Shown one piece after another: positions 1 through 7,952 of a DNA stretch of 37,181 nt. Positions within the stretch are counted from its first letter, which is position 1; every line of letters starts with the position of its first letter. Origin of the DNA: Kiloniellales bacterium (lineage in GTDB: Bacteria > Pseudomonadota > Alphaproteobacteria > Kiloniellales > JAKSBE01); assembly GCA_028282935.1 (NCBI GenBank), contig JANQGU010000365.1:1-37181 (forward strand), given 5' to 3'. The notes under the pieces were generated by a model. That model ran no database searches and was not told where the DNA came from. It saw nothing but the letters and a program-made list of their open reading frames with translations. A program made the translations under genes and the position numbers.

Positions 1-1119
1 CACGTTGACGATGGACAGGATCTGCTGCCCCTGCGACTTGGCGTAGTGCAGCGCCGAGAGGGTGTCGATGGTCTCGCCCGACTGCGAGATGAAGATCGAG
101 AGGCCGCCCTCGGGCATGGGCGCCTCGCGGTAGCGGAACTCCGAGGCGATGTCGATCTCGACCGGCTGGCGGGCGATCTGCTCGAACCAGTACTTGGCGA
201 CCATGGCGGCGAGGAAGGCGGTGCCGCAGGCCGAGATGGTGATCCGCGGGATCTTGCCCAGGTCGAAGGGCAGCGCCGGCAGGGTCACCTCGCGCGACAG
301 CGGGTTCAGGAAGGAGTGCAGGGTGTCGCCGATGACCGCTGGCTGCTCGAAGATCTCCTTCTGCATGAAGTGGCGGTACTGGCCCTTGCCGATGGCGGCG
401 CCCGAAAGCGCGGTCTGGGTCACCTTGCGCTCGACCACGGCGTCGGTCGCGTCATGGACCGTCGCGCTCTCGGGGCCGACCACGACCCAGTCGCCCTCCT
501 CCAGGTAGCAGATGCGGTCGGTCAGAGGCGCCAGGGCCATGGCATCGGTGCCGAGGAACATCTCGCCCTCGCCGTAGCCGACCGCCAGCGGGCTGCCGCG
601 GCGCGCGCCGATCATCAGGTCGTGGCGCCCGGCGAAGACGATGGCCAGCGAGAAGGCGCCCTCCAGGCGCTTGAGCGCGGCGGCCACCGCCTCCTGCGGC
701 GTCTTCTGCTGATTCAGGCCCTCGGTGATCAGATGGACCACGACCTCGGTGTCGGTCTCGGTCTCGAAGCGGTGGCCCAGGCCGGCCAGCTCCTCGCGCA
801 GCTCGCGGAAGTTCTCGATGATGCCGTTGTGGACCAGCGCGACCCGCTCGTTGGCGTGGGGATGGGCGTTGGTCTCGTTGGGCACGCCGTGGGTGGCCCA
901 GCGGGTGTGGCCGATCCCGGTGGTGCCTTCCAGGGGCTCGCTGTCCAGACGCTTCGCCAGGTTGACCAGCTTGCCCTCGGCGCGGCGGCGCTCGATCTTG
1001 CCGTTGACCAGGGTCGCCACCCCGGCCGAGTCGTAGCCGCGGTACTCCAGGCGCTTCAGCGCATCGACCAGCAGCGCCGCCGCCGGCGCCTTGCCCAGGA
1101 TTCCGATGATGCCGCACAT
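1..1119 (-). CDS. glmS: Glutamine--fructose-6-phosphate aminotransferase (isomerizing), partial: 3' end lies outside the window
   Basis: Reverse-strand translation starts MCGIIGILGKAPAAALLVDALKRLEYRGYDSAGVATL (Cys2 class II glutamine amidotransferase N-terminus) and continues through SGETIDTLSALHYAKSQGQQILSIVNV at the window edge. Confidence 0.97.
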   Translation of the reverse strand, partial: MCGIIGILGKAPAAALLVDALKRLEYRGYDSAGVATLVNGKIERRRAEGKLVNLAKRLDSEPLEGTTGIGHTRWATHGVPNETNAHPHANERVALVHNGIIENFRELREELAGLGHRFETETDTEVVVHLITEGLNQQKTPQEAVAAALKRLEGAFSLAIVFAGRHDLMIGARRGSPLAVGYGEGEMFLGTDAMALAPLTDRICYLEEGDWVVVGPESATVHDATDAVVERKVTQTALSGAAIGKGQYRHFMQKEIFEQPAVIGDTLHSFLNPLSREVTLPALPFDLGKIPRITISACGTAFLAAMVAKYWFEQIARQPVEIDIASEFRYREAPMPEGGLSIFISQSGETIDTLSALHYAKSQGQQILSIVNV

Positions 1120-1122
1120 GGG

Positions 1123-2502
1123 TCAGCCGTCCTTTGCCTTGGGTTCGCCGTCAGCCTTCCCCGTCTTCTGCTTCAGCTCCCGATAGCGCTTGGCCCGGCC
1201 CTGTCTGTTCTGCTGGTCGTTGCGCTCGACCGCCAGGGCGTCCTCGGGCACGTCGCGGGTGATCGTGCTGCCGGCGCCGACGATCGCACCGGCGCCGACC
1301 TTGACCGGAGCGACCAGCGCGGTGTTGGAGCCGATAAAGGCGCCCGCCCCGATCTCGGTGCGCGACTTGGTGAAGCCGTCGTAGTTGCAGGTGATGGTGC
1401 CGGCGCCGACGTTGGCCTCGGGGCCGATCTCGGCGTCGCCCAGGTAGGTCAGGTGGTTGGCCTTGGCGCCCTTGCCGAGCCGGGCGTTCTTGACCTCGAC
1501 GAAGTTGCCGACCTTGGCCCCTTCCGACAGCTCGGTTCCGGGCCGCAGGCGGGCATAGGGCCCGACCGTGGCCCCGGCGCCGATGCGCGCGCCTTCCAGG
1601 TGGCTGAAGGCGCGGATCCGCGCGCCCTCGCCGACCGACACGCCGGGGGCGAAGACGACGTTGGGCTCGACCAGGACGCCGGGCGCCAGCGCGGTGTCGT
1701 GGCTGAACCAGACCGCGGCCGGATCGATCAGGGTCACCCCGCCGGCCATGGCGGCGGCGCGCAGCCGGGTCTGCATCTCGGCCTCGACCACGGCCAGTTC
1801 GGCCTGGGTGTTGACGCCCTGGACCTCGGCCTCGCTCGCCTCGACCACGCTGCCGTGCAGGCCGGCCTGATAGGCCAGGCGGTAGACGTCGGGCAGGTAG
1901 TACTCGCCCTTGGCGTTGTCCTTGCCGACCTTGGCCAGCAGGTCGAAGAGGCAGCGGCGCTCGGCCAGCATGACCCCAGCGTTGCAGAGGTCGATGCGGC
2001 GCTGCGCGGCGTCGGCGTCGACCGCCTCGACGACGCCAGTCAGGCGGCCGGAGTCGTCCAGCAGCATGCGGCCGTAGGGCGCCGGATCGGCGGCCCGGAA
2101 GGCCAGCGCCACCAGCGCCGGGGCCGGCTGCGCGGCCCTCGCCGCGACCAGGCGCTTCAGGGTCGCGACCGTGATCAGGGGCGTGTCGCCGAAGACCACC
2201 AGCAGGTCGCCGTCGCGGTCGATGTCGGCCAGCGCCTCGGCCGCGGTCAGCACCGCGTGTCCGGTGCCGAGCTGCTCCGCCTGCACCACGCAGGGGTGCG
2301 GCGCCGCGGCGGCGGCCGTCTCCGGCATGTCGGGCCCGACGACCACGACGATGCGGGCCGGGTCCAGGGCCTGCAGGCTGTCCAGGACGTGGCCGAGCAT
2401 GGAGCGGCCGGCGACCTCGTGCAGCACCTTGGGCTGCCGGGACTTCATCCGGGTGCCCTTTCCGGCGGCTAGCACGACGCAGACGAGGTGATCGGAGGCC
2501 AT
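1123..2502 (-). CDS. glmU: Bifunctional UDP-N-acetylglucosamine pyrophosphorylase / glucosamine-1-phosphate N-acetyltransferase
   Basis: MASDHLVCVVLAAGKGTRMKSRQPKVLHEVAGRSMLGHVLDSL, followed by left-handed beta-helix hexapeptides and NVGAGTITCNYDGFTKSRTEIGAGAFIGSNTALVAPV. The stop is 3 nt upstream of the glmS start. ATG at 2502 is preferred over the longer track ORF. Confidence 0.97.
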   Translation of the reverse strand: MASDHLVCVVLAAGKGTRMKSRQPKVLHEVAGRSMLGHVLDSLQALDPARIVVVVGPDMPETAAAAAPHPCVVQAEQLGTGHAVLTAAEALADIDRDGDLLVVFGDTPLITVATLKRLVAARAAQPAPALVALAFRAADPAPYGRMLLDDSGRLTGVVEAVDADAAQRRIDLCNAGVMLAERRCLFDLLAKVGKDNAKGEYYLPDVYRLAYQAGLHGSVVEASEAEVQGVNTQAELAVVEAEMQTRLRAAAMAGGVTLIDPAAVWFSHDTALAPGVLVEPNVVFAPGVSVGEGARIRAFSHLEGARIGAGATVGPYARLRPGTELSEGAKVGNFVEVKNARLGKGAKANHLTYLGDAEIGPEANVGAGTITCNYDGFTKSRTEIGAGAFIGSNTALVAPVKVGAGAIVGAGSTITRDVPEDALAVERNDQQNRQGRAKRYRELKQKTGKADGEPKAKDG

Positions 2503-2647
2503 GTGAAAGATAATGCGGATGCTTACGGGCGTTCCAGGATCCGCGCCTTGCCAGCCGGACTCGGCGCTGGCAAAAGACCCGGGCCTGCCGAGCACTTGCC
2601 ACAAGGGGCAGGCGGACCGCAAGTCATCATTGCTTTGGGGCGGATTT

Positions 2648-3349
2648 ATGACCGCAGCGCAGCCCGGGCGCCGATCCGCCCTGCTCTTCGACCTGGACGG
2701 CACCCTGGTCCACAGCCTGCCCGACATGGCCGGCGCCCTGAACAGCCTGCTCGAGGAGCTGGCCCTGCCCGGCCTCGCCGTCGAGGAGGTCCGGCAGATG
2801 ATCGGCGACGGCATCCCGGCCCTGGTGCACCGCGCCCTGGAGGCCGAGGGCCAGGCCGCCCAAGGGCTGGCGCTGGAGGAAGCCGAGATCGTCCAGCGCT
2901 TCCGGGGCCACTACCGCGCCCGCCTGACCCGCGAGACCCGGCCCTATCCCGGCGTGGTCGAGACCCTGAGCCGGCTCCGCGACGGCGGCTGGTCCATGGC
3001 GGTCTGCACCAACAAGGCCGAGACCCCGGCGCGCGAGATCCTGGACGACCTGGGCCTCGCGCGCTTCTTCGACGGCCTCGCCGGCGGCGACACCTACGCC
3101 GCGGCCAAGCCGGCCGCCGACCCGCTGCTGGGCCTGGCCGAGGTCCTGGGCCGGCCGCGGACGGAGACGGTCATGGTCGGCGACAGCCCGGCCGACGTCG
3201 GCGCGGCGCGCAACGCCGGCATGGCGGTGGTGGCGGTGTCCTACGGCTATCGCAAGGTGCCGGCCGAGGCGCTGGGCGCGGACGCCCTGATCGACCGCTT
3301 CGACGACTTGCCGGCCGCCCTGGGCGGCCTGATCGACACGGCCGGGTGA
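2648..3349 (+). CDS. gph: HAD-family phosphoglycolate phosphatase
   Basis: MTAAQPGRRSALLFDLDGTLVHSLPDMAGALNSLLEEL...VCTNKAETPAREILDDLGLARFFDGLAGGDTYAAAKPAADPLLGLAEVLG...MVGDSPADVGAARNAGM: HAD motifs I-III typical of Gph. ATG at 2648 chosen. Confidence 0.88.
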   Translation: MTAAQPGRRSALLFDLDGTLVHSLPDMAGALNSLLEELALPGLAVEEVRQMIGDGIPALVHRALEAEGQAAQGLALEEAEIVQRFRGHYRARLTRETRPYPGVVETLSRLRDGGWSMAVCTNKAETPAREILDDLGLARFFDGLAGGDTYAAAKPAADPLLGLAEVLGRPRTETVMVGDSPADVGAARNAGMAVVAVSYGYRKVPAEALGADALIDRFDDLPAALGGLIDTAG

Positions 3350-3390
3350 CTGGGCCCGGATGACCGGGGCGCCTTCGGCCCGCGCGGCGC

Positions 3391-4224
3391 TCAGAAGCCC
3401 AGGCTGGCCGGCTGCACGCCGCGGCTCAGCCTGGCGTCGACCATGTGGATGATGATCGAGAAGAAGTCGTTCTTGGCTTCCAGGCGGACCGGCACCGGCG
3501 GCACGTCCTCGAGGATCGGCGCCAGGAAGATCCGCAGCTCGTTGTAGTCGTGCTCGTCCTTATCGGTGTCGTGCCAGAAGCCGCCGATCTTCTTCATGCC
3601 GGCGCGGCACTCGACCGCCGGTCCGGCGTAGGGCGAATAGCTGGTCTGCGAGACCTCGGTCGGGCCGATGTGGCGCACCACCATGTCGTAGCGGCGGCGA
3701 CCGTCGAAGACCGGGATCTCGCCCTGGCAGCGGCCCAGGACCGCGCTCTGCTCCAGCAAGGTGAGGACCGCGCTCATCGGGTCCACGGTGCCCAGGATCT
3801 GGTCCATCGGCACCGGGTCGCGGTTGTCGTCCTCGGCCGGCGGATCGACCTTGACCAGCGGCTTGGCGTCGGCGTAGTCGATCGCCACCAGGCGGTCCTG
3901 GTCGCGCCACTTGGAGCGGACCTCGTAGGCCTCCGGCCGCGGGTTGTCGCGGCTCTCCGCCGGCCGCGTCCCCTGGGTGCGGGCGCTCAGCTTGAAGGGG
4001 AAGAGCCGGCCGAGCATGCCGGCCGACTCGACCGTCACGTCGACCTGGTAGCGGTCCTGAGCCCGGAGCATCCGGGTCTCCAGGCTCATGGCCTGCAGGC
4101 CGCCGGCCCAGACCTCGTAGTCGAGCTCGACCGATTTCTGTTGCGACGCCCCGGCCGAAGTCGCCAGCAGCAACGCAACCGCACCGGCAGAAAAGCCTGC
4201 CAGAGACAACCGCATCTCGTTCAT
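3391..4224 (-). CDS. Exported DUF3108-like protein
   Basis: Signal-peptide-like N-terminus MNEMRLSLAGFSAGAVALLLATSAGASQ, then LDYEVWAGGLQAMSLETRML...YQVDVTVESAGMLGRLFPFKLSARTQG, resembling DUF3108 proteins. ATG at 4224 (the track ORF starts at an upstream TTG). Confidence 0.7.
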   Translation of the reverse strand: MNEMRLSLAGFSAGAVALLLATSAGASQQKSVELDYEVWAGGLQAMSLETRMLRAQDRYQVDVTVESAGMLGRLFPFKLSARTQGTRPAESRDNPRPEAYEVRSKWRDQDRLVAIDYADAKPLVKVDPPAEDDNRDPVPMDQILGTVDPMSAVLTLLEQSAVLGRCQGEIPVFDGRRRYDMVVRHIGPTEVSQTSYSPYAGPAVECRAGMKKIGGFWHDTDKDEHDYNELRIFLAPILEDVPPVPVRLEAKNDFFSIIIHMVDARLSRGVQPASLGF

Positions 4225-4325
4225 GGCCAAAAGGTAACAGGCTTTGCGGCGCGCGTCTCGTGTCAGATTGCGGACACGCGCACTTTCCGCGGCGGAATCC
4301 GGGGGCGGGCTCGCGGTCCCCTCGC

Positions 4326-4354
4326 TTGACAGGCCAAGGAGGCTCGCCTACATC
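4326..4354 (+). promoter_or_regulatory. Sigma-70-like promoter for tRNA-Val
   Basis: TTGACA (4326-4331), 17-nt spacer, TACATC (4349-4354), located 26 nt before the tRNA 5' end. Confidence 0.6.
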
Positions 4355-4379
4355 GGGGACCCCATCCGAATGCGGGCAA

Positions 4380-4454
4380 GGGCGCATAGCTCAGCGGGAG
4401 AGCGCCTCGTTCACACCGAGGAGGTCCCTGGTTCAATCCCAGGTGCGCCCACCA
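4380..4454 (+). tRNA. tRNA-Val (anticodon CAC), encoded CCA
   Basis: Acceptor GGGCGCA (4380-4386) pairs with TGCGCCC (4444-4450) and is followed by ACCA. Anticodon stem CCTCG/CGAGG has loop TTCACAC. T-arm CCTGGTTCAATCCCAGG. Confidence 0.97.
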
Positions 4455-4590
4455 TCCACGGTCCCAGGCCTATCGGCTGCAATCCAATCCGCGTCCTCGC
4501 GGCGCCGAGCGACGGCGAGAAGCTGAACGATCAGGTCGCTTTCATGGCCTTGCGCTGTGCTAGGGTCGCGGCCGGTTTCATCGCTCCGGG

Positions 4591-5013
4591 ATGGAGGGCG
4601 CGAAGATGGGCGGCGGAAGACCGCGGAGGCGGACGACAGGCCTTGCCGTCGTGGCAGGGGTCATCCTGCTGACGGGATGCGGCAGCGACAGCAGCAGTAG
4701 CAGCGACTTCATACCTACGGACTTCCGGCCGCAGATCAAAGAGTACCGCGGCCAGGACCACTACCGGGCCTTCGCGAGCACGGCGGCGGCGGCGGCGCGG
4801 CGGCGCGCCTTTGGATCGTCCTGGAACCAGGGCAGCATCGACAGGGCCATCGACGATGCGCTGGAGCGCTGCCGGAGAAATGCCGAGATCGCGGAGTCCT
4901 GCCGACTCCACTACCTGGGAGACATCGACGTGTCGGGCCTGAACGAGGAAGAGCTCGGACGCGCCAAGGCGGTCTACAGACGCAACCTCTCGGCCACCAT
5001 CGACGATCTCTGA
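4591..5013 (+). CDS. Small putative lipoprotein, paralogue A, unknown function (start 4591 or 4606)
   Basis: Lipobox-like VILLTGC after a basic N-terminus. C-terminal half (DHYRAFAS...AIDDALERCRR...CRLHYLGDIDVSGLNEEELGRAKAVYRRNLSATIDDL) aligns with the next gene. Confidence 0.75.
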   Translation: MEGAKMGGGRPRRRTTGLAVVAGVILLTGCGSDSSSSSDFIPTDFRPQIKEYRGQDHYRAFASTAAAAARRRAFGSSWNQGSIDRAIDDALERCRRNAEIAESCRLHYLGDIDVSGLNEEELGRAKAVYRRNLSATIDDL

Positions 5014-5067
5014 CTGCGCCGCCCCGAAGACGGGCCGGTTCTCCGCATCCGATACGACCGACCCCAC

Positions 5068-5225
5068 GGCGCCGGCCCCTGTCCCTGTGGCTTGGCGTGG
5101 CGGTCTTCGATCAGTCCGCAGCGGGGCCTTTCCGTAGCTCGGTTCCACCTTTGCCCGGGTCGAGGCCACGCGGACATCGAGGCTGACCGTCCCCCGCCCT
5201 TCGGGGCAACGCACGCGCAGCACAT
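5068..5225 (-). pseudogene. Frameshifted remnant of the 3' end of the downstream NAD-dependent epimerase gene (duplication relic)
   Basis: Antisense frame 1 reads EGRGTVSLDVRVASTRAKVEPSYGKAPLRT and frame 2 reads LIEDRHAKPQGQGPAP. The intact epimerase C-terminus is EGVEMVSLDARVVSTRAKEELGYENVPLRTLIEDSHAWLQGQGLVP. Confidence 0.85.
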
Positions 5226-5300
5226 AGCTGAGATGGCGAGATCACACTGACGCATAAGTTGTGCTAACATTTCGCACTGGTAGCGTTCTTTCGATCGGGA

Positions 5301-5702
5301 ATGACAGGGAGTCACGTTTTCATGTGCACGGTGAGATTGGCGAGGGGCCTGACCGCCCTTTTCGTCCTTGTCCTGTTGGGCGGATGCGAGAACACCTCGT
5401 CGCTGCCGCCCTATTGGGGCGGGGACGTCGAGACCTATAAGAAGAGGCCCCACTTCAGAGCCTTTGTCCTATCGGGTCGCGGTGCGACCTCGAGCGCCGG
5501 CTACTCCTGGGTCTCCTCGCAGGAAAGTGCCGACGAGGCAATCAAACTCGCTCTCGATCGCTGCGAGTCCATGCCCATCGGATATGTCTGCAAGGTTGTC
5601 TACCTTGGCGACATCGATGTCTGGGGCATGAGCAAGGAAGAGTTGGAGCACGCGAAGGAGGTCTACACCGAGAATCCCGCGGCCACCAATGACGACCTGT
5701 GA
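5301..5702 (+). CDS. Small putative lipoprotein, paralogue B, unknown function (start 5301 or 5322)
   Basis: Lipobox-like VLLGGC; ...HFRAFVLSG...EAIKLALDRCES...CKVVYLGDIDVWGMSKEELEHAKEVYTENPAATNDDL, collinear with paralogue A. Confidence 0.78.
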   Translation: MTGSHVFMCTVRLARGLTALFVLVLLGGCENTSSLPPYWGGDVETYKKRPHFRAFVLSGRGATSSAGYSWVSSQESADEAIKLALDRCESMPIGYVCKVVYLGDIDVWGMSKEELEHAKEVYTENPAATNDDL

Positions 5703-5787
5703 GGCGCGGAGCGTTCCGGCTCCCGCCCCCTGACGGCGATCTGAAAGCTCATCCCTAGAGCGGCGTGGGTTTTGGGCGGCGTGGATT

Positions 5788-6774
5788 TCAGGGCACCAGC
5801 CCCTGGCCCTGCAGCCAGGCGTGGCTGTCCTCGATCAGGGTGCGCAGCGGCACGTTCTCGTAGCCCAGTTCCTCCTTTGCCCGGGTCGAGACCACGCGGG
5901 CGTCGAGGCTGACCATCTCGACGCCTTCGGGGGTGATCTCCGGCTCGTAGCCCAGGACCGCGGCCAGCATCACGTTGATCCGCGCGACCGAGCGGAAGGC
6001 GAAGGCGGGGACGCTGCGGCTCGGCACCTTGCAGCCGGAAACCTCGCCGATGATCCGGAAGACCTTGAGCAGCGTCGCGTGCTCGCCGCCCAGCAGGTAG
6101 TTCAGGCCGCTGCGGCCGCGCTCGGCGGCGGCGATCTGGGCCCGGGCGATCGCCGCGCCGTGGCAGAAGCAGCCGGCGCCGGGCGCCGCCGCCGGGATCC
6201 AGCGGCTGCAGAGGTCGATCACGATCCGCGCCCAGCTGTGCCGGTCGTAGCGGCCCATGATGTGGCAGGGGTTCAGGATCACCGTGTCGAGGCCGCGCGC
6301 GCCGGCAGCGCGCACCGCCTCCTCGGCCAGGAACTTGGTGCGGTTGTAGTTGATCCAGGAGCCGCCGCCGAGCTGCGGCAGGTCCTCGTGCAGCTCGCCC
6401 TGCTCCAGGCCGTAGGTGTTCCAGGTCGAGGTGTGGAGGAAGCGCCGCGCCTTGGCCGCCAGCGCCGCCTCCAGGACGTTCTCCGTGCCCTCGACGTTGA
6501 TCCGGGTCTGGCGCCGGTCGTTGCGCGCCCAGACCGAGGTGTCCGCCGCGACGTGGAAGACCGCGTCGACGCCTTGGGGCAAGGCCCGCTTCAGCGACGG
6601 CGGGTCGAGCAGGTCGCCCTCGACCGGCTCGACCGGATAGGCCCGCAGCGGGCCGAGATCCGAGGTCGGCCGATGCAGCGCGACCACCGACCAGCCCGCG
6701 GCGGTCAGCTGCTCGACCAGGTTCAATCCCAGGAACCCGGTCGCGCCGGTGACGAAAGCGGTTTTATCGGCCAT
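5788..6774 (-). CDS. NAD-dependent epimerase/dehydratase (extended SDR)
   Basis: MADKTAFVTGATGFLGLNLVEQLTAAGWSVVALHRPTSDLG...GVDAVFHVAADTSVWARNDRRQTRINVEGTENVLEAALAAKARRFLHTSTWNTYG: TGxxGFLG nucleotide-binding motif and SDR features. ATG at 6774. Confidence 0.9.
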   Translation of the reverse strand: MADKTAFVTGATGFLGLNLVEQLTAAGWSVVALHRPTSDLGPLRAYPVEPVEGDLLDPPSLKRALPQGVDAVFHVAADTSVWARNDRRQTRINVEGTENVLEAALAAKARRFLHTSTWNTYGLEQGELHEDLPQLGGGSWINYNRTKFLAEEAVRAAGARGLDTVILNPCHIMGRYDRHSWARIVIDLCSRWIPAAAPGAGCFCHGAAIARAQIAAAERGRSGLNYLLGGEHATLLKVFRIIGEVSGCKVPSRSVPAFAFRSVARINVMLAAVLGYEPEITPEGVEMVSLDARVVSTRAKEELGYENVPLRTLIEDSHAWLQGQGLVP

Positions 6775-6904
6775 GGACCTCCTTCCGGATCGCTGCAGGC
6801 CAAGGGGCCTGCTGTTTCCTTTCCTTGAAGGACACCGCCTACTGCGAAGTCTTCCCCGGTCGCCGATCGGCCCACGCCCGTGCTGGCTTGCATAGATCGG
6901 GAAG

Positions 6905-6950
6905 CCACCTCCGCCCCAGCCCTCCCCCTTGATGGGGGTGGCCCTCCGAA
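6905..6950. repeat. Degenerate copy of a short palindromic element (core CCCTCCCCCTTGATGGGGG)
   Basis: CCACCTCCGCCCCAGCCCTCCCCCTTGATGGGGGTGGCCCTCCGAA shares its core and the CTCCGAA edge with the element at 32274-32385. Confidence 0.6.
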
Positions 6951-6959
6951 ACCTCCAAA

Positions 6960-7778
6960 TCAAGCCGGCTTGCGCGCCGTCACCAGGACCGCCGGCATGG
7001 CGAGTTCGATCCGGCCGTCCTTGCGATGGCCTTCGGCCGCCTCCAGGATCGCCGCCTCGATTCGCGCCCGCGCCTCGGCGGTCTGGGCCTGCATCACCAT
7101 GGCCGTGCGCACGCCGCCCTTGTAGATCGCCTCGATGATCGCCCGGGCCGAGCGGTTGCGCCAGACCAGCGGCAGGTCCCGCAGGGCCGGCTCGACGAAG
7201 CCGGCCGCGCCCAGCAGCGCCGACGCCACCGCCGGGTCGGCCAGCCGGTCGGCGGGCGGTGCCGCGGGCAGGCCGACCTCGGCCTCGCCCTCGGCCTCGA
7301 TCGCGCCGCGGGTCAGGGCGAAGAACTCGCAGCCGTCCTCCGGCCCGCGCCAGATCGTGAAGCCGTAGCGTCCGCGCGGGCGCAGGACCCGGTGGGCCTC
7401 CGCGATCGCGGCCTCCTGGTCGCTCAGGTGCAGCAGCGCGAAGGAGCAGACCACGGCGTCGAAGCTGGCGTCGGCGAGGTCCAGGGCTTCGGCGTCGCCC
7501 TGCCGGAAGGCGATCCCGGGATAGTTCGCCCGCGCCCGCGCGACCATGGTCTCGGCGAAATCGACGCCCAGCACCTCGGCGCCGCGCCGCGCCGCCGCGG
7601 CGGCGAGATGGCCGGTGCCGCAGCCGACATCGAGCAGGCGCTTGCCGCCGAGCGGCCCCAAAGCGTCGAGAATCGGGGCGATCGCCGCGCCGGTCATCTC
7701 CGCGAAGTGATCGTCGAAGGTCGTCGCGCGCGCCGACCAGCCCTCGTACTCGAGCTGCTTGAAGCTCTTCTTCAACAT
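6960..7778 (-). CDS. Class I SAM-dependent methyltransferase
   Basis: MLKKSFKQLEYEGWSARATTFDDHFAEMTGAAIAPILDALGPLGGKRLLDVGCGTGHLAAAAARRGAEVLGVDFAETMVARAR...VVCSFALLHLSDQEAAIAEAHRVLRPRGRYGFTIW: LDVGCGTG motif I and downstream motifs. Confidence 0.92.
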   Translation of the reverse strand: MLKKSFKQLEYEGWSARATTFDDHFAEMTGAAIAPILDALGPLGGKRLLDVGCGTGHLAAAAARRGAEVLGVDFAETMVARARANYPGIAFRQGDAEALDLADASFDAVVCSFALLHLSDQEAAIAEAHRVLRPRGRYGFTIWRGPEDGCEFFALTRGAIEAEGEAEVGLPAAPPADRLADPAVASALLGAAGFVEPALRDLPLVWRNRSARAIIEAIYKGGVRTAMVMQAQTAEARARIEAAILEAAEGHRKDGRIELAMPAVLVTARKPA

Positions 7779-7952
7779 GACCTCTCCCCCCTCCGCCTCG
7801 GGGAGGACCATAGCACGTCGTAGAGTTGTGTCGCGGCCAAGCTTTTCGCCGGGCCGCCGCCCCGGTGCAATCCGCGGCGCGGACGAAGGCCGGCCGGCCT
7901 CCGCAGGACGTTGAAGGCCGGCCGGAACGGTGTTGGAGTCGACTCCTCTCGC

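Noticed and set aside
46-2472. 808-aa plus-strand ORF across glmS/glmU
   Set aside because: Antisense to two clear housekeeping genes; low-complexity composition rich in A/G/R/D/H/V/L, typical of GC-rich shadow ORFs.
4430-6733. 14-bp identity GGTTCAATCCCAGG between the tRNA-Val T-arm (4430-4443) and the epimerase gene (6720-6733), as att sites of a small island
   Set aside because: The second copy encodes the conserved GFLGLNL Rossmann motif of the SDR protein, and no integrase or mobility gene lies between; likely coincidence.
7885-7925. Direct repeat GAAGGCCGGCCGG (7885-7897 and 7913-7925)
   Set aside because: Short, GC-rich and self-palindromic; may be part of a terminator for the nuclease gene but not distinguishable from background in this composition.
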